Numbered from the stretch's first letter, positions 9,231-18,622 are shown. The stretch is DNA of 64,000 bases from Alteromonas aestuariivivens (GCF_003367475.1 NZ_QRHA01000008.1:115751-179750); one strand, 5' to 3'. Program-made: numbers and translations. The notes: a model not told the origin generated them from the sequence alone.

Positions 9231-9456
9231 TCCCGCCCAAGCCGTTCAATACTGTGAACAGGCAATTGAAGATTTGCAAACCAAGGTTGCATTCCAGGAG
9301 CACACCATTGAACTGCTCAACGACGCGCTGACCAGCCAGCAGCATCAGATCGAAAAATTGGAGCGCCAGCTGCGCCACGTTATGGATAAAGTCAAAGCCA
9401 TGCAGCCTTCTGGTATTGCCAAGCAATCAGAAGAGACCCCGCCGCCTCACTATTAA
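9223..9456 (+). CDS. slyX: SlyX family coiled-coil protein
   Basis: This 77-residue protein is a near-continuous coiled coil (residues 10-62, heptads such as IEDLQTKVAFQEHTIELLN) with a Pro-rich end (ETPPPHY). The PPPHY tail is a SlyX hallmark. SlyX was named from its position next to slyD; its biochemical role is unknown. Here it is linked to an FKBP-type isomerase gene nearby, echoing the slyX-slyD-fkpA grouping in E. coli. Confidence 0.92.
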   Translation: MTDPAQAVQYCEQAIEDLQTKVAFQEHTIELLNDALTSQQHQIEKLERQLRHVMDKVKAMQPSGIAKQSEETPPPHY

Positions 9457-9506
9457 GAGTTGCCAGCAAAGCCCCCGCATTTCATGGCGGATGCGGGATT
9501 TGCAAA

Positions 9507-9713
9507 TTACTCAGGTTTAAACACCCCAATAACGTTTTCATTCTGGCGGGTTGCAGAGGCAACAGGCTGTTCTGTTTGCGATTCGGCATAACCGCATTTT
9601 ACGCATTCCAGCTTTTCCACGTTATTTTCAAAAAATAACATGATGGTGTCAGTGGCTTTGCATTTTGGGCAGGTAGCCCCGGCGATAAAGCGGCGTTTGG
9701 TTCGTTTTTGCAT
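9507..9713 (-). CDS. yheV: YheV family putative zinc ribbon protein
   Basis: This 68-residue protein has two Cys pairs (CPKC near residue 15 and CVKC near 37) that would form one zinc ribbon, with a basic N-terminus (MQKRTKRRF). It matches the YheV family of short zinc-ribbon proteins of unknown function. It is minus strand, between slyX and yheS, so the E. coli slyX/yheV/yheS neighbourhood is retained. Confidence 0.88.
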   Translation of the reverse strand: MQKRTKRRFIAGATCPKCKATDTIMLFFENNVEKLECVKCGYAESQTEQPVASATRQNENVIGVFKPE

Positions 9714-9857
9714 AATTCACGAAGGTGGTAATGTTAACGCTCGAAGTATACCTCATTTGCACGGTTGATTGGATACTGGTTGCTTCTGCAATAGGCTGGG
9801 CGAGTCAGGTCTGAGTTTGCTATCATGCGCCGTTGTCATTTCAAAGTATTGCAGGAC

Positions 9858-11765
9858 ATGATCAAGCTAACTGATGTCACATTGATGCGGGGAACAAAAG
9901 TGCTGCTGGAGCAGGCTTCAGCGCAGGTAAATCCTGGTCAGAAAGCTGCGCTTATCGGCAGTAACGGGTGTGGGAAGTCCTCTCTGTTTGCTCTTTTGCG
10001 GGGTGAGTTGTCGCTGGATGCCGGGGATTCACAAGTACCGGGCCACTGGCGTATTGTTAGCGTTGCACAGGAAACACCCGCCGTTGATCGGGGGGCAATC
10101 GATTATGTGATAGACGGTGACCGCCATTTGCGTCAGTTGCAAAATGCGCTTCAGCAGGCAGAGCAGGCTCATGACGGTGAGAAGATGGGGCAGTTGCATG
10201 ACCAGTTGCATCAGGCCAGGGCCTACGATGTGGAGGCTCGGGCGGCAACCATTCTAGCCGGTTTGGGCTTTTCTACTGCGCAATTGTCGGCGCCGGTTAC
10301 CGATTTCTCCGGTGGTTGGAGAATGCGTCTGAACCTGGCCCAGGCACTTTTGTGCCCGTCGGATTTATTGTTGCTCGATGAACCCACCAACCATCTGGAT
10401 TTAGACGCCGTGATATGGCTGGAAAAGTGGCTGCAGCGCTATACCGGTACCCTGCTGCTGATCTCACACGACAAGGCCTTTATCGACAACACGGTCAGCC
10501 ATATTATCAGTGTCGAGTCACAAAAGCTGATCACCTACAGCGGAAACTATTCGGCGTATGAAACACAGCGTGCCGAGCGCATACGCCAACAGAACATAGA
10601 ATATCAGAAGCAACAGGACAAAATTGCCCACCTTGAATCGTTTATTACCCGGTTCAAAGCCAAGGCCAGCAAAGCCAAACAGGCACAAAGCCGCATCAAA
10701 CAGCTGGAGAAAATGGAAGCCCTGTTGCCCGCCCACATCGCCAGTGAATTCAGTTTCGATTTCGCACCACCAACCGGATTGCCTAACCCATTGATCCAAA
10801 TGGACGATATTCAACTGGGATACGGCAGTAACGTGATCCTCAAACAGGTCAAACTGAATCTGGTGCCAGGCAGCCGTATCGGTTTGCTGGGGCGAAATGG
10901 CCAGGGCAAGTCGACCCTGATTAAATTACTCGCCGGTGTGCATGCGCCCATGCAGGGCCACTTTTCAGCGGCGAAAGGGTTGAATGTCGGGTATTTTGCC
11001 CAGCATCAGCTGGAAACACTGGACCCAAAGGCGTCAGCTTTACTGCATCTGCAGCGGCTCGATAGCAAAGCCACCGAACAGCAATTGAGAGATTATCTGG
11101 GCGGTTTTGGATTCCATGGCGATCAGGCTGTGGCGGAAGTGGCCCCCATGTCAGGCGGTGAAAAGGCCCGTCTGGTCCTCGCGCTGATTGTGTATCAAAA
11201 GCCCAACCTGTTGTTACTCGACGAACCAACCAACCACCTAGATTTGGAAATGCGACATGCGCTGAACCTGGCTTTGCAGGGGTTTGAAGGGGCCATGGTG
11301 CTGGTTTCGCACGACCGCTATTTGCTGTCCTCTGCGTGTGAAGATTTCTATCTGGTCGACAGTGGCAAGGTTGAGCCATTTGCCGGAGACCTGGACGATT
11401 ATCGCGACTGGATCCTGAAACAGCAAAGCGCGCCGTCTGAGGTTTTGGATTCGAGGCCAAAACCGGATCGCAAGGCGGAAAAGCGGCGTGAAGCGGAGTT
11501 TCGTCAGTCGGTAGCACCACTTAAAAAGGCCATCGATAAACATGAAAAAGCCATGGATCAGCTAAACAGCAAACTGACCGTGCTGGAAAATGAACTGGCC
11601 CGCCCGGAATTGTATGAAGACATAAACAAAGCCGAGCTGATGCAGTATCTGAAGGAGCAGAGCGAATGGAAAGCACTGCTGGAAGAACACGAAATGGAGT
11701 GGCTTGCCGCCCAGGAGTCGCTGGAACACGCCAAGGCCCAATATGAATCCGAAATTGACGGCTGA
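9858..11765 (+). CDS. yheS: ABC-F family ATPase YheS
   Basis: A duplicated ABC ATPase of 635 residues without membrane segments, so an ABC-F protein acting on the ribosome rather than a transporter. The first cassette has Walker A GSNGCGKSS (residues 34-42), signature FSGGWRMRL and Walker B LLLLDEPTNHLD. The second has Walker A GRNGQGKST (about 345), signature MSGGEKARL and another LLLLDEPTNHLD. The inter-domain linker near 240-300 is Lys/Gln-rich, and a C-terminal coiled coil spans 540-635. The start at 9858 (MIKLTDVT) matches the family; an upstream ATG at 9825 adds an unlikely extension. It heads the yheS-TIGR02444-yheT-yheU run. Confidence 0.94.
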   Translation: MIKLTDVTLMRGTKVLLEQASAQVNPGQKAALIGSNGCGKSSLFALLRGELSLDAGDSQVPGHWRIVSVAQETPAVDRGAIDYVIDGDRHLRQLQNALQQAEQAHDGEKMGQLHDQLHQARAYDVEARAATILAGLGFSTAQLSAPVTDFSGGWRMRLNLAQALLCPSDLLLLDEPTNHLDLDAVIWLEKWLQRYTGTLLLISHDKAFIDNTVSHIISVESQKLITYSGNYSAYETQRAERIRQQNIEYQKQQDKIAHLESFITRFKAKASKAKQAQSRIKQLEKMEALLPAHIASEFSFDFAPPTGLPNPLIQMDDIQLGYGSNVILKQVKLNLVPGSRIGLLGRNGQGKSTLIKLLAGVHAPMQGHFSAAKGLNVGYFAQHQLETLDPKASALLHLQRLDSKATEQQLRDYLGGFGFHGDQAVAEVAPMSGGEKARLVLALIVYQKPNLLLLDEPTNHLDLEMRHALNLALQGFEGAMVLVSHDRYLLSSACEDFYLVDSGKVEPFAGDLDDYRDWILKQQSAPSEVLDSRPKPDRKAEKRREAEFRQSVAPLKKAIDKHEKAMDQLNSKLTVLENELARPELYEDINKAELMQYLKEQSEWKALLEEHEMEWLAAQESLEHAKAQYESEIDG

Positions 11766-12207
11766 AACCTTCTGGCAATTCAGCCTTGACTGGTATGCCC
11801 AACCGGGATTTGAAGCCCTTGCATTGAGCCTGCAGGACGAATACGGCGTAAACATCAACATGTTGTTGCTGCTGTGCTGGTGTATGAAGCGCCGGGTGAT
11901 GTTAACCCTGCCACAGTGGCAGACGCTGGCCCAGGCTATCAGCAAGCACGAGGCTGAGTTGAAGGAACATCGCCAGGTTCGGCGAGAGGCCAAAGGCAGC
12001 AGCCGTTACCAGTCACTTAAAGATGAGGAGTTGCAGCTTGAGTCGGCGCAGCAACAATGCCTGGTGGAGGTATTCAATGCGCTGCCAGTTGCCACCGCCA
12101 GCCAAACGGCGTTTAACCCGTCTGCAGCGGGGTTTATTCACCTGTTTGCGTTACGCGATCATAAAACGGCGCTGGACAGATTAAAACAGGCAATCAACAT
12201 TCGGTAG
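11743..12207 (+). CDS. TIGR02444 family protein
   Basis: This 154-residue protein begins with the family pattern (FWQFSLDWYAQPGFEALALSL, then DEYGVNINMLLLLCWC). The rest is helical, with a Gln/Glu-rich middle. The function of the family is unknown. The ATG at 11743 overlaps the end of yheS by 23 bp; pseudomonads keep the same order (yheS, this gene, yheT). The overlap supports translational coupling. Confidence 0.88.
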   Translation: MNPKLTAETFWQFSLDWYAQPGFEALALSLQDEYGVNINMLLLLCWCMKRRVMLTLPQWQTLAQAISKHEAELKEHRQVRREAKGSSRYQSLKDEELQLESAQQQCLVEVFNALPVATASQTAFNPSAAGFIHLFALRDHKTALDRLKQAINIR

Positions 12208-12250
12208 TTCCGGCGGGCTCAGTAAAACTCCCGGCGCCATTTAAAAAATT

Positions 12251-13255
12251 ATGCATTTAACACATGGAAAAATAATAAAAAGTGCCTTTGAGGCCCCGAG
12301 ATGGGCGCGCAACCGGCATGTTCAGACGATGTGGCCGCGATTTGTTCAGCGACGTTTACCGCTGACCTATCAAATGGAGCGTTTGGCGTTACCGGACGGC
12401 GACTTTGTTGATCTTGCCTGGGGGCCAGCGCCTGAAAAAATGACGGGGTTGGTTGTTATGTTTCACGGCCTGGAAGGCAGCATACGCTCGCATTATGCCA
12501 ATGACATGATGGGCAGACTGAGCGGTGCCGGCTGGCAGGTGGTGCTGATGCATTTTCGTGGTTGCAGTGGAGAGTTGAATCGTTTGCCAAGAGCGTATCA
12601 TTCCGGGGAAACCGGCGACCCGGCGTTTGTGCTTGAAACACTGCATCAGAGATACCCTGACGTTCCCAAAGTAGCGGTAGGATTTTCCCTTGGTGGCAAT
12701 ATGCTGCTCAAACTACTGGGTGAAAACCCTGCCCAGCACTGGCTGCAGGCAGCGGTATCAGTGTCAGCACCATTGAAACTGGCTGAGTGTGCCATCAGCA
12801 TTGACCAAGGCTTTTCAAGAATCTATCAGGCCTATTTACTCAAAAGCATGAAGTGCACCCTTCAGCAGAAAATGGCGATAATCGATTATCGCCCACTGTT
12901 GCAGCTCTCTGCTAATGAGGTGGATGGTATTGTGAATTTTCGCCAGTTTGACGACTGCGTTACGGCACCACTACACGGATTTGTTGACGCCGATGATTAC
13001 TATGAAAAGTGCAGTGCGTTTCATTTCCTCAGCGCCATACGGTGCCCGACGCTGGTGTTGCACAGCATTGATGACCCCTTTATGAATCATTTAATCATTC
13101 CGGAAGAGTCTGCGCTGGCGCCCGATGTGACCATTGAACTGAGCGATACAGGCGGGCATGTCGGGTTTATGCAGGGCAGTATTTTTAGCCCTGAAACCTG
13201 GCTGCATGCGCGGGTGAAATCGTTTTTTTGTAATTACCTGCCAACGGATCAGTAG
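12251..13255 (+). CDS. yheT: YheT family alpha/beta hydrolase
   Basis: A hydrolase of 334 residues. The N-terminal RNRHVQTMWPRF motif is typical of YheT. The nucleophile elbow GFSLGG (Ser at about residue 144) follows the family's HFRGCSGELNRLPRAYHSG segment. The acid loop SIDDPF and a C-terminal GGHVGF supply the Asp and His of the triad. The substrate is unknown; related eukaryotic ABHD1/2/3 proteins act on lipids or esters. It lies 43 bp after the TIGR02444 gene and 9 bp before yheU. Confidence 0.92.
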   Translation: MHLTHGKIIKSAFEAPRWARNRHVQTMWPRFVQRRLPLTYQMERLALPDGDFVDLAWGPAPEKMTGLVVMFHGLEGSIRSHYANDMMGRLSGAGWQVVLMHFRGCSGELNRLPRAYHSGETGDPAFVLETLHQRYPDVPKVAVGFSLGGNMLLKLLGENPAQHWLQAAVSVSAPLKLAECAISIDQGFSRIYQAYLLKSMKCTLQQKMAIIDYRPLLQLSANEVDGIVNFRQFDDCVTAPLHGFVDADDYYEKCSAFHFLSAIRCPTLVLHSIDDPFMNHLIIPEESALAPDVTIELSDTGGHVGFMQGSIFSPETWLHARVKSFFCNYLPTDQ

Positions 13256-13264
13256 GAGGTTGAT

Positions 13265-13489
13265 GTGATCATTCCGCCACACGCATTGGAAAAACAAACG
13301 CTCAGAGCGATTGCCGAGTCTTTTGTGTTGAGGGAAGGTACGGACTACGGAGAGTGGGAAGCGACTTTTGAACAGAAAGTGCAGCAGGTACTGGACCACC
13401 TGGAAAGTGGGGAGGCAGTACTGATGTATTCGGAATTGCATGACAGTGTGGATATCAGGCCCGCAAGGGAGCCAGGTGGAGCTGAATAG
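13265..13489 (+). CDS. yheU: YheU family protein
   Basis: This 74-residue UPF0270 protein has the conserved opening MIIPPHALEKQTLRAIAESFVLREGTDYG pattern (family signature: Ile-Ile-Pro then EFVxREGTDYG). The start is a GTG at 13265 placed just after an excellent AGGAGG at about 13255. The function is unknown. It is probably the last gene of the yheS-yheU operon. Confidence 0.9.
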   Translation: MIIPPHALEKQTLRAIAESFVLREGTDYGEWEATFEQKVQQVLDHLESGEAVLMYSELHDSVDIRPAREPGGAE

Positions 13490-13545
13490 TTAACGTATTC
13501 AAAAGGGGTGCGCGATGAGCGGTTATGCCGCCCATCGCATGCCCG

Positions 13546-14001
13546 TCAAAACACGTAGCGGGCTGTTGCCTGCATCACATCCCGATCATCGATCATCTCA
13601 AAGCTGGCACCTACGGCCCACCGGTGATTGATGTAGTATTTGCCTGACAGTTTAATACCCATGTCGCTGTCGTCCAGGTTGTAGTAACTCACTTCACCAC
13701 CCAGTTCGATGTTAGGCATTACCATGGACCGGATCCCGGCATTGAGGCTGATGCCGTTATCGTCCCCACCATCGGTATCAAAGCGTTCGAAGTTGGCTCC
13801 GGCGTAACCATCGGTGGTGGTATTCAGGGGAAGTCGATATCTGGCAGCCAGGGTCAGGGTATTAATGTCCATAGTACCTTGTTCAAAAAATGCGAACTCC
13901 CCGTTGAGGTATACCTGAGAGTTGAGCAGATATTTGCTGCCGATTACCAGGCCATCCGGCTCAAAACTGTTACCGTCGTCCCACCCCCTGGGCAGTAGCC
14001 A
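13546..14001 (-). pseudogene. Remnant of an outer-membrane beta-barrel gene (5' end missing)
   Basis: The minus-strand frame is open from 14001 to 13546 (151 codons). The nominal ATG at 13872 sits in the middle of homologous-looking sequence: upstream codons read WDDGNSFEPDGLVIGSKYLL and continue the alternating beta-strand pattern. An in-frame TAA at 14002-14004 precedes it and no signal peptide is found upstream in any frame. The C-terminus TARYVF has the aromatic end recognised by the BAM complex, and strands such as GGEVSYYNLDDSDMGIKLSG are typical of small outer-membrane barrels of about 190-200 residues. I infer loss of roughly the first 50 codons. A start at 13872 would give only a half-barrel. 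Confidence 0.6.
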
Positions 14002-14004
14002 TTA

Positions 14005-14405
14005 TTGCGCCATACTGCCCACAAATTCGTTCATTTAGGCCCACTAAACCTCACTCATTTGCCATTCTGTGAATATGAAATTTCCAAATGAATGTAAATA
14101 ATTGAATTTATTGAAAAATGAAATTTTTATTGGCGGCGTGCTGAGTGGAAATTGCGCGAATTTCCCTTTTTGGGGGGCGCTGCATTATGAGTAGGAAGTT
14201 AAAAGTGTCGCTTAAAACCAACAGTTTTCCCTTTCTGACAGGGCGCTGGCGAGCGCCTGAAATAACCAGATTGCGCAGTTGGCATAAATTTTTAATCGTA
14301 TAACTATTTGTGTTGTATGAATAAAAAAATATTCGCGGGGCGTTTTTAATCAGTTGGATCGGCTTTTGCACTAGCGTTTGCAACAATTTTCGAGGAGCTT
14401 AATTG
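14005..14405. other. AT-rich intergenic region upstream of opgG
   Basis: About 400 bp without a gene. It is AT-rich (T- and A-runs at 14085-14140 and 14285-14345) and holds one perfect GC hairpin, GGCGCT-ggcg-AGCGCC at 14242-14257. A ribosome site GAGGAG at about 14391 serves opgG. The opgGH promoter must lie here; no single -10/-35 pair stands out. Confidence 0.5.
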
Positions 14406-16040
14406 ATGCTGACAAGCGCGATGCAACCGGGCGATAAACTTCCTACTGCGGGCAGACCCGTAGCGAAGCCTTTTTCCCGTATGCGCCGAATTTCGTCGTT
14501 TCTGACGGCTATAGTGGGCACGCTGTTGTATGTGGCCCATGCAGGCGCTGTGCAGGTAGACGACGCAAATTTGCCGGCTGAATCCAAGCCTATCTTACGC
14601 TCGGTTATTGCCGATGCCCGCGCTTCAGCGGAAGCCGATTACATTACTGACGATCATGATCTGAATCCGAAGCTGAAGTCCATGGATTATCAGGCCTACC
14701 GGGCAATTCGTTTCGACGCGCAGCGCAGTCTCTGGCACGACGAGAACGACTACGAGATCCAGTTTTTCCATCCCGGTTTTTTGTACACCCTGCCGGTGAC
14801 TGTGGTTACCGTTGGCAGTGACAACGCGGAAACGGTGCTGCCGTTTGATTCCGGCATGTTTCGTTATGACACCAATGCGGAACATCTGGCGGGGCTGACC
14901 GACGAACACTCCGGGTTTGCGGGTTTCCGTATTCATTACCCGATAAAAAACCAGCAGTACAAAGACGAATTTGCGGTGTTTCTCGGGGCTTCGTATTTTC
15001 GCCTTGTAGGCATGAATCATGTTTATGGTTTATCTGCCCGGGGGTTGGCCATTGATACCGGGCTACCGGAAGGTGAGGAATTTCCTCATTTCACCAAATT
15101 CTGGTTGATTGAACCTGAAGAAGGCGGGCCGATCACAGTGTACGCGCGTCTGGAAAGCCCGTCAGTTGCGGGTGCGTACAAGTTTGTCATTCAGCCAGGT
15201 TCAGATACCCAAATGCAGGTGAAAAGCTGGTTGTTTGCGCGTGAAGATGTGCGCAAACTCGGTGTGGCGCCTTTCACCAGTATGTTTCTGTACGGTGAAA
15301 ATTCTGCATTACGTCCGGATGACTACCGCCCGGAAGTTCACGACAGCGATGGTGTACTGATGGTTACCAGGAGCGGTGAACAAGTCTGGCGCCCACTGAC
15401 TAACCCTCAGCGGCTGCAAATCACCTCATTGAGCGACGATAGCCCGCAGGGTTTTGGCATGCTGCAGCGTGATGTTGATTTTGCCAGCTATCTGGACGCA
15501 GAGGCCAATTATCATTTGCGCCCGGGGCTTTGGGTTAGCCCGAAAGCCGGATTTGAGCAAGGGCGCCTGGAAGTGGTGGAAATCCCTACCAACTCCGAAA
15601 CTAACGACAACATCGTGGCCTATTGGGTGCCATCAGAGCCGTTTTCTGCCGGGCAAAGTCGCTACTTTGAGTACACCCTGACTACGGTGGAAAGGAACCC
15701 GTTGCCGGTTGCACTGGCTACGGTAGTGCGTACCACTCAGGGCAGCACCCAACTGCCGGGTGAAAAGGCCAAAGGCGAGGCCGGGGCGCGGCGTTTTGTT
15801 GTCGATTACATTAAACCCCAAGGCATGGATATCTCCGCGGACGCCCTGAATCTGACTCTTAACGCCAGTAACGCCATCGTGCAACAGGCCCGCCTGTACC
15901 CGGTGGACGGTGACCGTCAGCTCCGGGCCACATTTGTGGTCGTGCCCAAGGGCAAAGAAACCGTCGATATGCGGTTGTATATCAATCACCAAGAGCATCA
16001 AATCAGCGAGGTTTGGAATTATGTCTATCAACCGAAATAG
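14406..16040 (+). CDS. opgG: Glucans biosynthesis protein OpgG (MdoG)
   Basis: This 544-residue periplasmic protein is needed to make osmoregulated periplasmic glucans from the beta-1,2 backbone produced by OpgH. The N-terminus is unusually long before the hydrophobic core (about 27 polar residues, then the core ISSFLTAIVGTLLYVAHAGA), so cleavage is likely after residue 47-48. Family motifs include DYQAYRAIRFD, LWHDENDYEIQFFHPGFLY and, towards the end, VDYIKPQG. ATG 14406 with GAGGAG 9 bp upstream is preferred over the adjacent TTG at 14403. It overlaps opgH by 20 bp. Confidence 0.94.
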   Translation: MLTSAMQPGDKLPTAGRPVAKPFSRMRRISSFLTAIVGTLLYVAHAGAVQVDDANLPAESKPILRSVIADARASAEADYITDDHDLNPKLKSMDYQAYRAIRFDAQRSLWHDENDYEIQFFHPGFLYTLPVTVVTVGSDNAETVLPFDSGMFRYDTNAEHLAGLTDEHSGFAGFRIHYPIKNQQYKDEFAVFLGASYFRLVGMNHVYGLSARGLAIDTGLPEGEEFPHFTKFWLIEPEEGGPITVYARLESPSVAGAYKFVIQPGSDTQMQVKSWLFAREDVRKLGVAPFTSMFLYGENSALRPDDYRPEVHDSDGVLMVTRSGEQVWRPLTNPQRLQITSLSDDSPQGFGMLQRDVDFASYLDAEANYHLRPGLWVSPKAGFEQGRLEVVEIPTNSETNDNIVAYWVPSEPFSAGQSRYFEYTLTTVERNPLPVALATVVRTTQGSTQLPGEKAKGEAGARRFVVDYIKPQGMDISADALNLTLNASNAIVQQARLYPVDGDRQLRATFVVVPKGKETVDMRLYINHQEHQISEVWNYVYQPK

Positions 16041-17985
16041 TGCACCGATCATTCCGGTCGCCCGTCATTCGGTACCAGCCCCTGCGAGCAAAATGACAGC
16101 GGTGGGTGAGCGTGCACGTTTGTTTTTTATGGCCTTGCTGGCTGTTCCCACAGCAGGGTTGGCAGGCTGGAGCCTGTATGAGATTTTTCGGCCCAACGGC
16201 CTGACCGAACTGGAAATTGCGCAGTTGGGGCTGTGTCTTATGCTGTTCAGCTGGTTGTCTATGGCCTTTTGGACCGCTGTCGTCGGATTTGTGTTTCAGC
16301 TCCTGAATATTGATCCCCTGAGTTTGCGTCGCACGCTGGCTAAATCTGATGTCGAGGCGCCGGTGCAACAGCGTCACGCCATTGTTATGCCAGTGTACAA
16401 CGAAGATACCCAGCGGATTATGGTTGGGTTTGAAGCTTGTGTGCGTGAAATCATGGCCAGTGCATACCGTGGTCAATTCGATTTCTTTATGCTTAGTGAT
16501 ACCCGTGATGCTGAATTGGCAGAGGCGGAATTAAAGGCATGGCAACGCCTGACGAATCGTTTGGGTGACTACGCCAGCCAGGTGTTCTATCGCCGCCGGG
16601 AGCAGAATACCGGCCGTAAGGTAGGGAACCTGACCGATTTTTGTCAGCGCTGGGGCGCACACTACGAATCCATGATAGTGCTGGACGCCGACAGCGTAAT
16701 GTCTGGTGAGCGTATGCTGGATCTGGCAAAGCGCATTGAAGCCAATCCGGATACGGCCCTCATCCAGACTATTCCTATGCCGGTGCGTCAGGATACTTTC
16801 TTTGGGCGCTTTGTACAGTTTGCTGCGCATCTGTATAGCCCCATGCTGGCGACCGGACTGTCATTCTGGCAAACCGACAGTGCCAACTATTGGGGCCACA
16901 ATGCCATTGTTCGCATTCAGCCCTTTATGCAGCATTGTGGCTTGCCCACGCTGGATGGTCGCGCACCGTTCGGCGGTGAAATCCTCAGCCATGATTTCGT
17001 TGAAGCGGCTCTGTTGCGCCGGGCGGGGTGGCAATGCTTTCTGTTGACTGACACCGATGGCAGCTACGAGGAAGTACCGAGTAATCTGGTGGATTATGCT
17101 GTGAGGGACCGTCGATGGGTGCAGGGAAACATTCAGCATTTGGGTCTGCTGGGGGTAAAAGGTCTGAAAACCACCAGTCGCATGCATTTCCTGTTCGGCG
17201 CATTTGCCTACATTTCATCGCTGATCCTGTTCGTGATGCTGGCGCTGGGAACCGTGGATGCCCTTATCCGTGCCAGTACGGTGCCGCAGTTCTTTACCTC
17301 CGAGTACCAGTTGTTTCCCACCTGGCAAATTGCCCGTCAGGATATGATGGTGGTGACCATGTGGGGGACGGCGGCCTTGCTGTTTATGCCTAAACTGCTT
17401 GGCATCGTGCTGGCGCTGATTCAGCGCAGGCAGGAATTTGGTGGCACTTTTGCGCTGCTAAAAGGGGCGCTGGTGGAAGTGCTTATGGCCGTGCTGATTG
17501 CTCCTCTGATGATGTTTTATCACAGCTTTTTTGTGATCAGCGTATTTATCGGTCATCAGGTGAAGTGGGAAGCACAGGCCCGTGAAGGGCGCATGGTCCC
17601 TTGGACAGTGGCGCTGAAGCGAACCCGGATCATGAGTTGCCTTGCGGTTGCGTGGGGTGTAACCACCTGGTATTACACACCGTCCCTGTTTATGTGGTTG
17701 TTGCCAGTCCTGCTGGGGATGACCCTGGCTGCTCCTCTGATTTGCCTGAGCAGCAGTAAAATGCTCGGGGTGTGGAGTAAACGCGCTGGCATATTTGTGA
17801 TTGGGCAGGAGATCCGGGAAGACATGGCACTCAAGCGTGTGCGGGTAGGGATGAAGAATTTTGCTCTTGGCCATCAGCAGGCCATTGTGCCAGCACTGCC
17901 GCAGGAAAACTGGCACCCTATGCAGATACAGGAGCTAAACCAGCAACCCCTGCCTATGCGGCCTCTGGCGGTTCCGGCTGCCTGA
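16021..17985 (+). CDS. opgH: Glucans biosynthesis glucosyltransferase OpgH (MdoH)
   Basis: A 654-residue inner-membrane family 2 glycosyltransferase that polymerises glucose from UDP-glucose and exports the chain. Two membrane helices lie near residues 34-90. The cytoplasmic catalytic domain has the Asp-x-Asp motif VLDADSVMSG (about 222) and the RDRRWVQGN form of the (Q/R)xxRW motif near 365. Further membrane helices follow from about 390. It is shorter than the E. coli protein (847 residues), lacking much of the long N- and C-terminal regions. The start at 16021 (MSINRN) lies inside opgG, so the two are translationally coupled. Confidence 0.94.
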   Translation: MSINRNSAPIIPVARHSVPAPASKMTAVGERARLFFMALLAVPTAGLAGWSLYEIFRPNGLTELEIAQLGLCLMLFSWLSMAFWTAVVGFVFQLLNIDPLSLRRTLAKSDVEAPVQQRHAIVMPVYNEDTQRIMVGFEACVREIMASAYRGQFDFFMLSDTRDAELAEAELKAWQRLTNRLGDYASQVFYRRREQNTGRKVGNLTDFCQRWGAHYESMIVLDADSVMSGERMLDLAKRIEANPDTALIQTIPMPVRQDTFFGRFVQFAAHLYSPMLATGLSFWQTDSANYWGHNAIVRIQPFMQHCGLPTLDGRAPFGGEILSHDFVEAALLRRAGWQCFLLTDTDGSYEEVPSNLVDYAVRDRRWVQGNIQHLGLLGVKGLKTTSRMHFLFGAFAYISSLILFVMLALGTVDALIRASTVPQFFTSEYQLFPTWQIARQDMMVVTMWGTAALLFMPKLLGIVLALIQRRQEFGGTFALLKGALVEVLMAVLIAPLMMFYHSFFVISVFIGHQVKWEAQAREGRMVPWTVALKRTRIMSCLAVAWGVTTWYYTPSLFMWLLPVLLGMTLAAPLICLSSSKMLGVWSKRAGIFVIGQEIREDMALKRVRVGMKNFALGHQQAIVPALPQENWHPMQIQELNQQPLPMRPLAVPAA

Positions 17986-18000
17986 ATTCGGTTTTAATGC

Positions 18001-18029
18001 AAAAGGCCCCGGTAAACCCGGGGCTTTTT
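18001..18029. terminator. Bidirectional intrinsic terminator between opgH and yceI
   Basis: GCCCCGG (18006-18012) pairs with CCGGGGC (18018-18024) around a short TAAAC loop, flanked by AAAA on the left and TTTTT on the right. It can end opgH on the plus strand and yceI on the minus strand. Confidence 0.88.
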
Positions 18030-18048
18030 GATCTGGATGATTGAGCAT

Positions 18049-18618
18049 TCAGCGGGTGAAGGTTACCGAGAAGGTCACCGGAACTGCAAGAGTAATGCTA
18101 TCGAGGCCCGCGATCTTTTGCAGTGCTGCAACGCCTTCTTCCAATGCGAAATCTTTGGCCTGTACCAGCGTTGGAGAAACCGTCGTTACGCTCAGCGTAT
18201 CATCATCAACCCGGTTTACGATAACTTCGAAACTGGCCGGTGCTGCAGTGCCATGCAGGGTAAGCTTGCCCTCAACCGTGCCTTGCAAGGTCTGGCCGGC
18301 TTGAGTGCGGAGCAGGCTCTCCGGTACTTGCGCAGTGAAGGTCGCAACCGGAAAGTTCGCAACGTCAAACAGCAGTTCTTTCATGCGTGTGTCACGAATT
18401 TCGATCGACGTATTTACCGAAGCCAACGGCACTTCCACGCTTAACTGGCCGGAATCAGACACCGATCCATTCAGGGCGGTAAATTGATGAATTTCCGTTA
18501 CCTGGGCGTTTTTAGTGGTCAGGAAATGCAGGCTGGATGCACTTTTATCCAACTGCCAGGCAGCCAGGGCTGGCATTGCACATAATCCGGATACGGCCAA
18601 AACGGTTCTTAAAAACAT
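18049..18618 (-). CDS. YceI family periplasmic lipid-binding-like protein
   Basis: This 189-residue protein has a cleavable signal (MFLRTVLAVSGLCAMPALAA) followed by a YceI lipocalin-like barrel: WQLDKSASSLHFLTTKN, the SVEVPLASVNTSIEIRDTRM segment, and FPVATFTAQV. Family members bind polyprenoid or amide-type lipids in the periplasm; the ligand here is unknown. It lies 4 bp after cysQ in the same direction, so nudE-cysQ-yceI form one minus-strand unit. Confidence 0.92.
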   Translation of the reverse strand: MFLRTVLAVSGLCAMPALAAWQLDKSASSLHFLTTKNAQVTEIHQFTALNGSVSDSGQLSVEVPLASVNTSIEIRDTRMKELLFDVANFPVATFTAQVPESLLRTQAGQTLQGTVEGKLTLHGTAAPASFEVIVNRVDDDTLSVTTVSPTLVQAKDFALEEGVAALQKIAGLDSITLAVPVTFSVTFTR

Positions 18619-18622
18619 GGGG

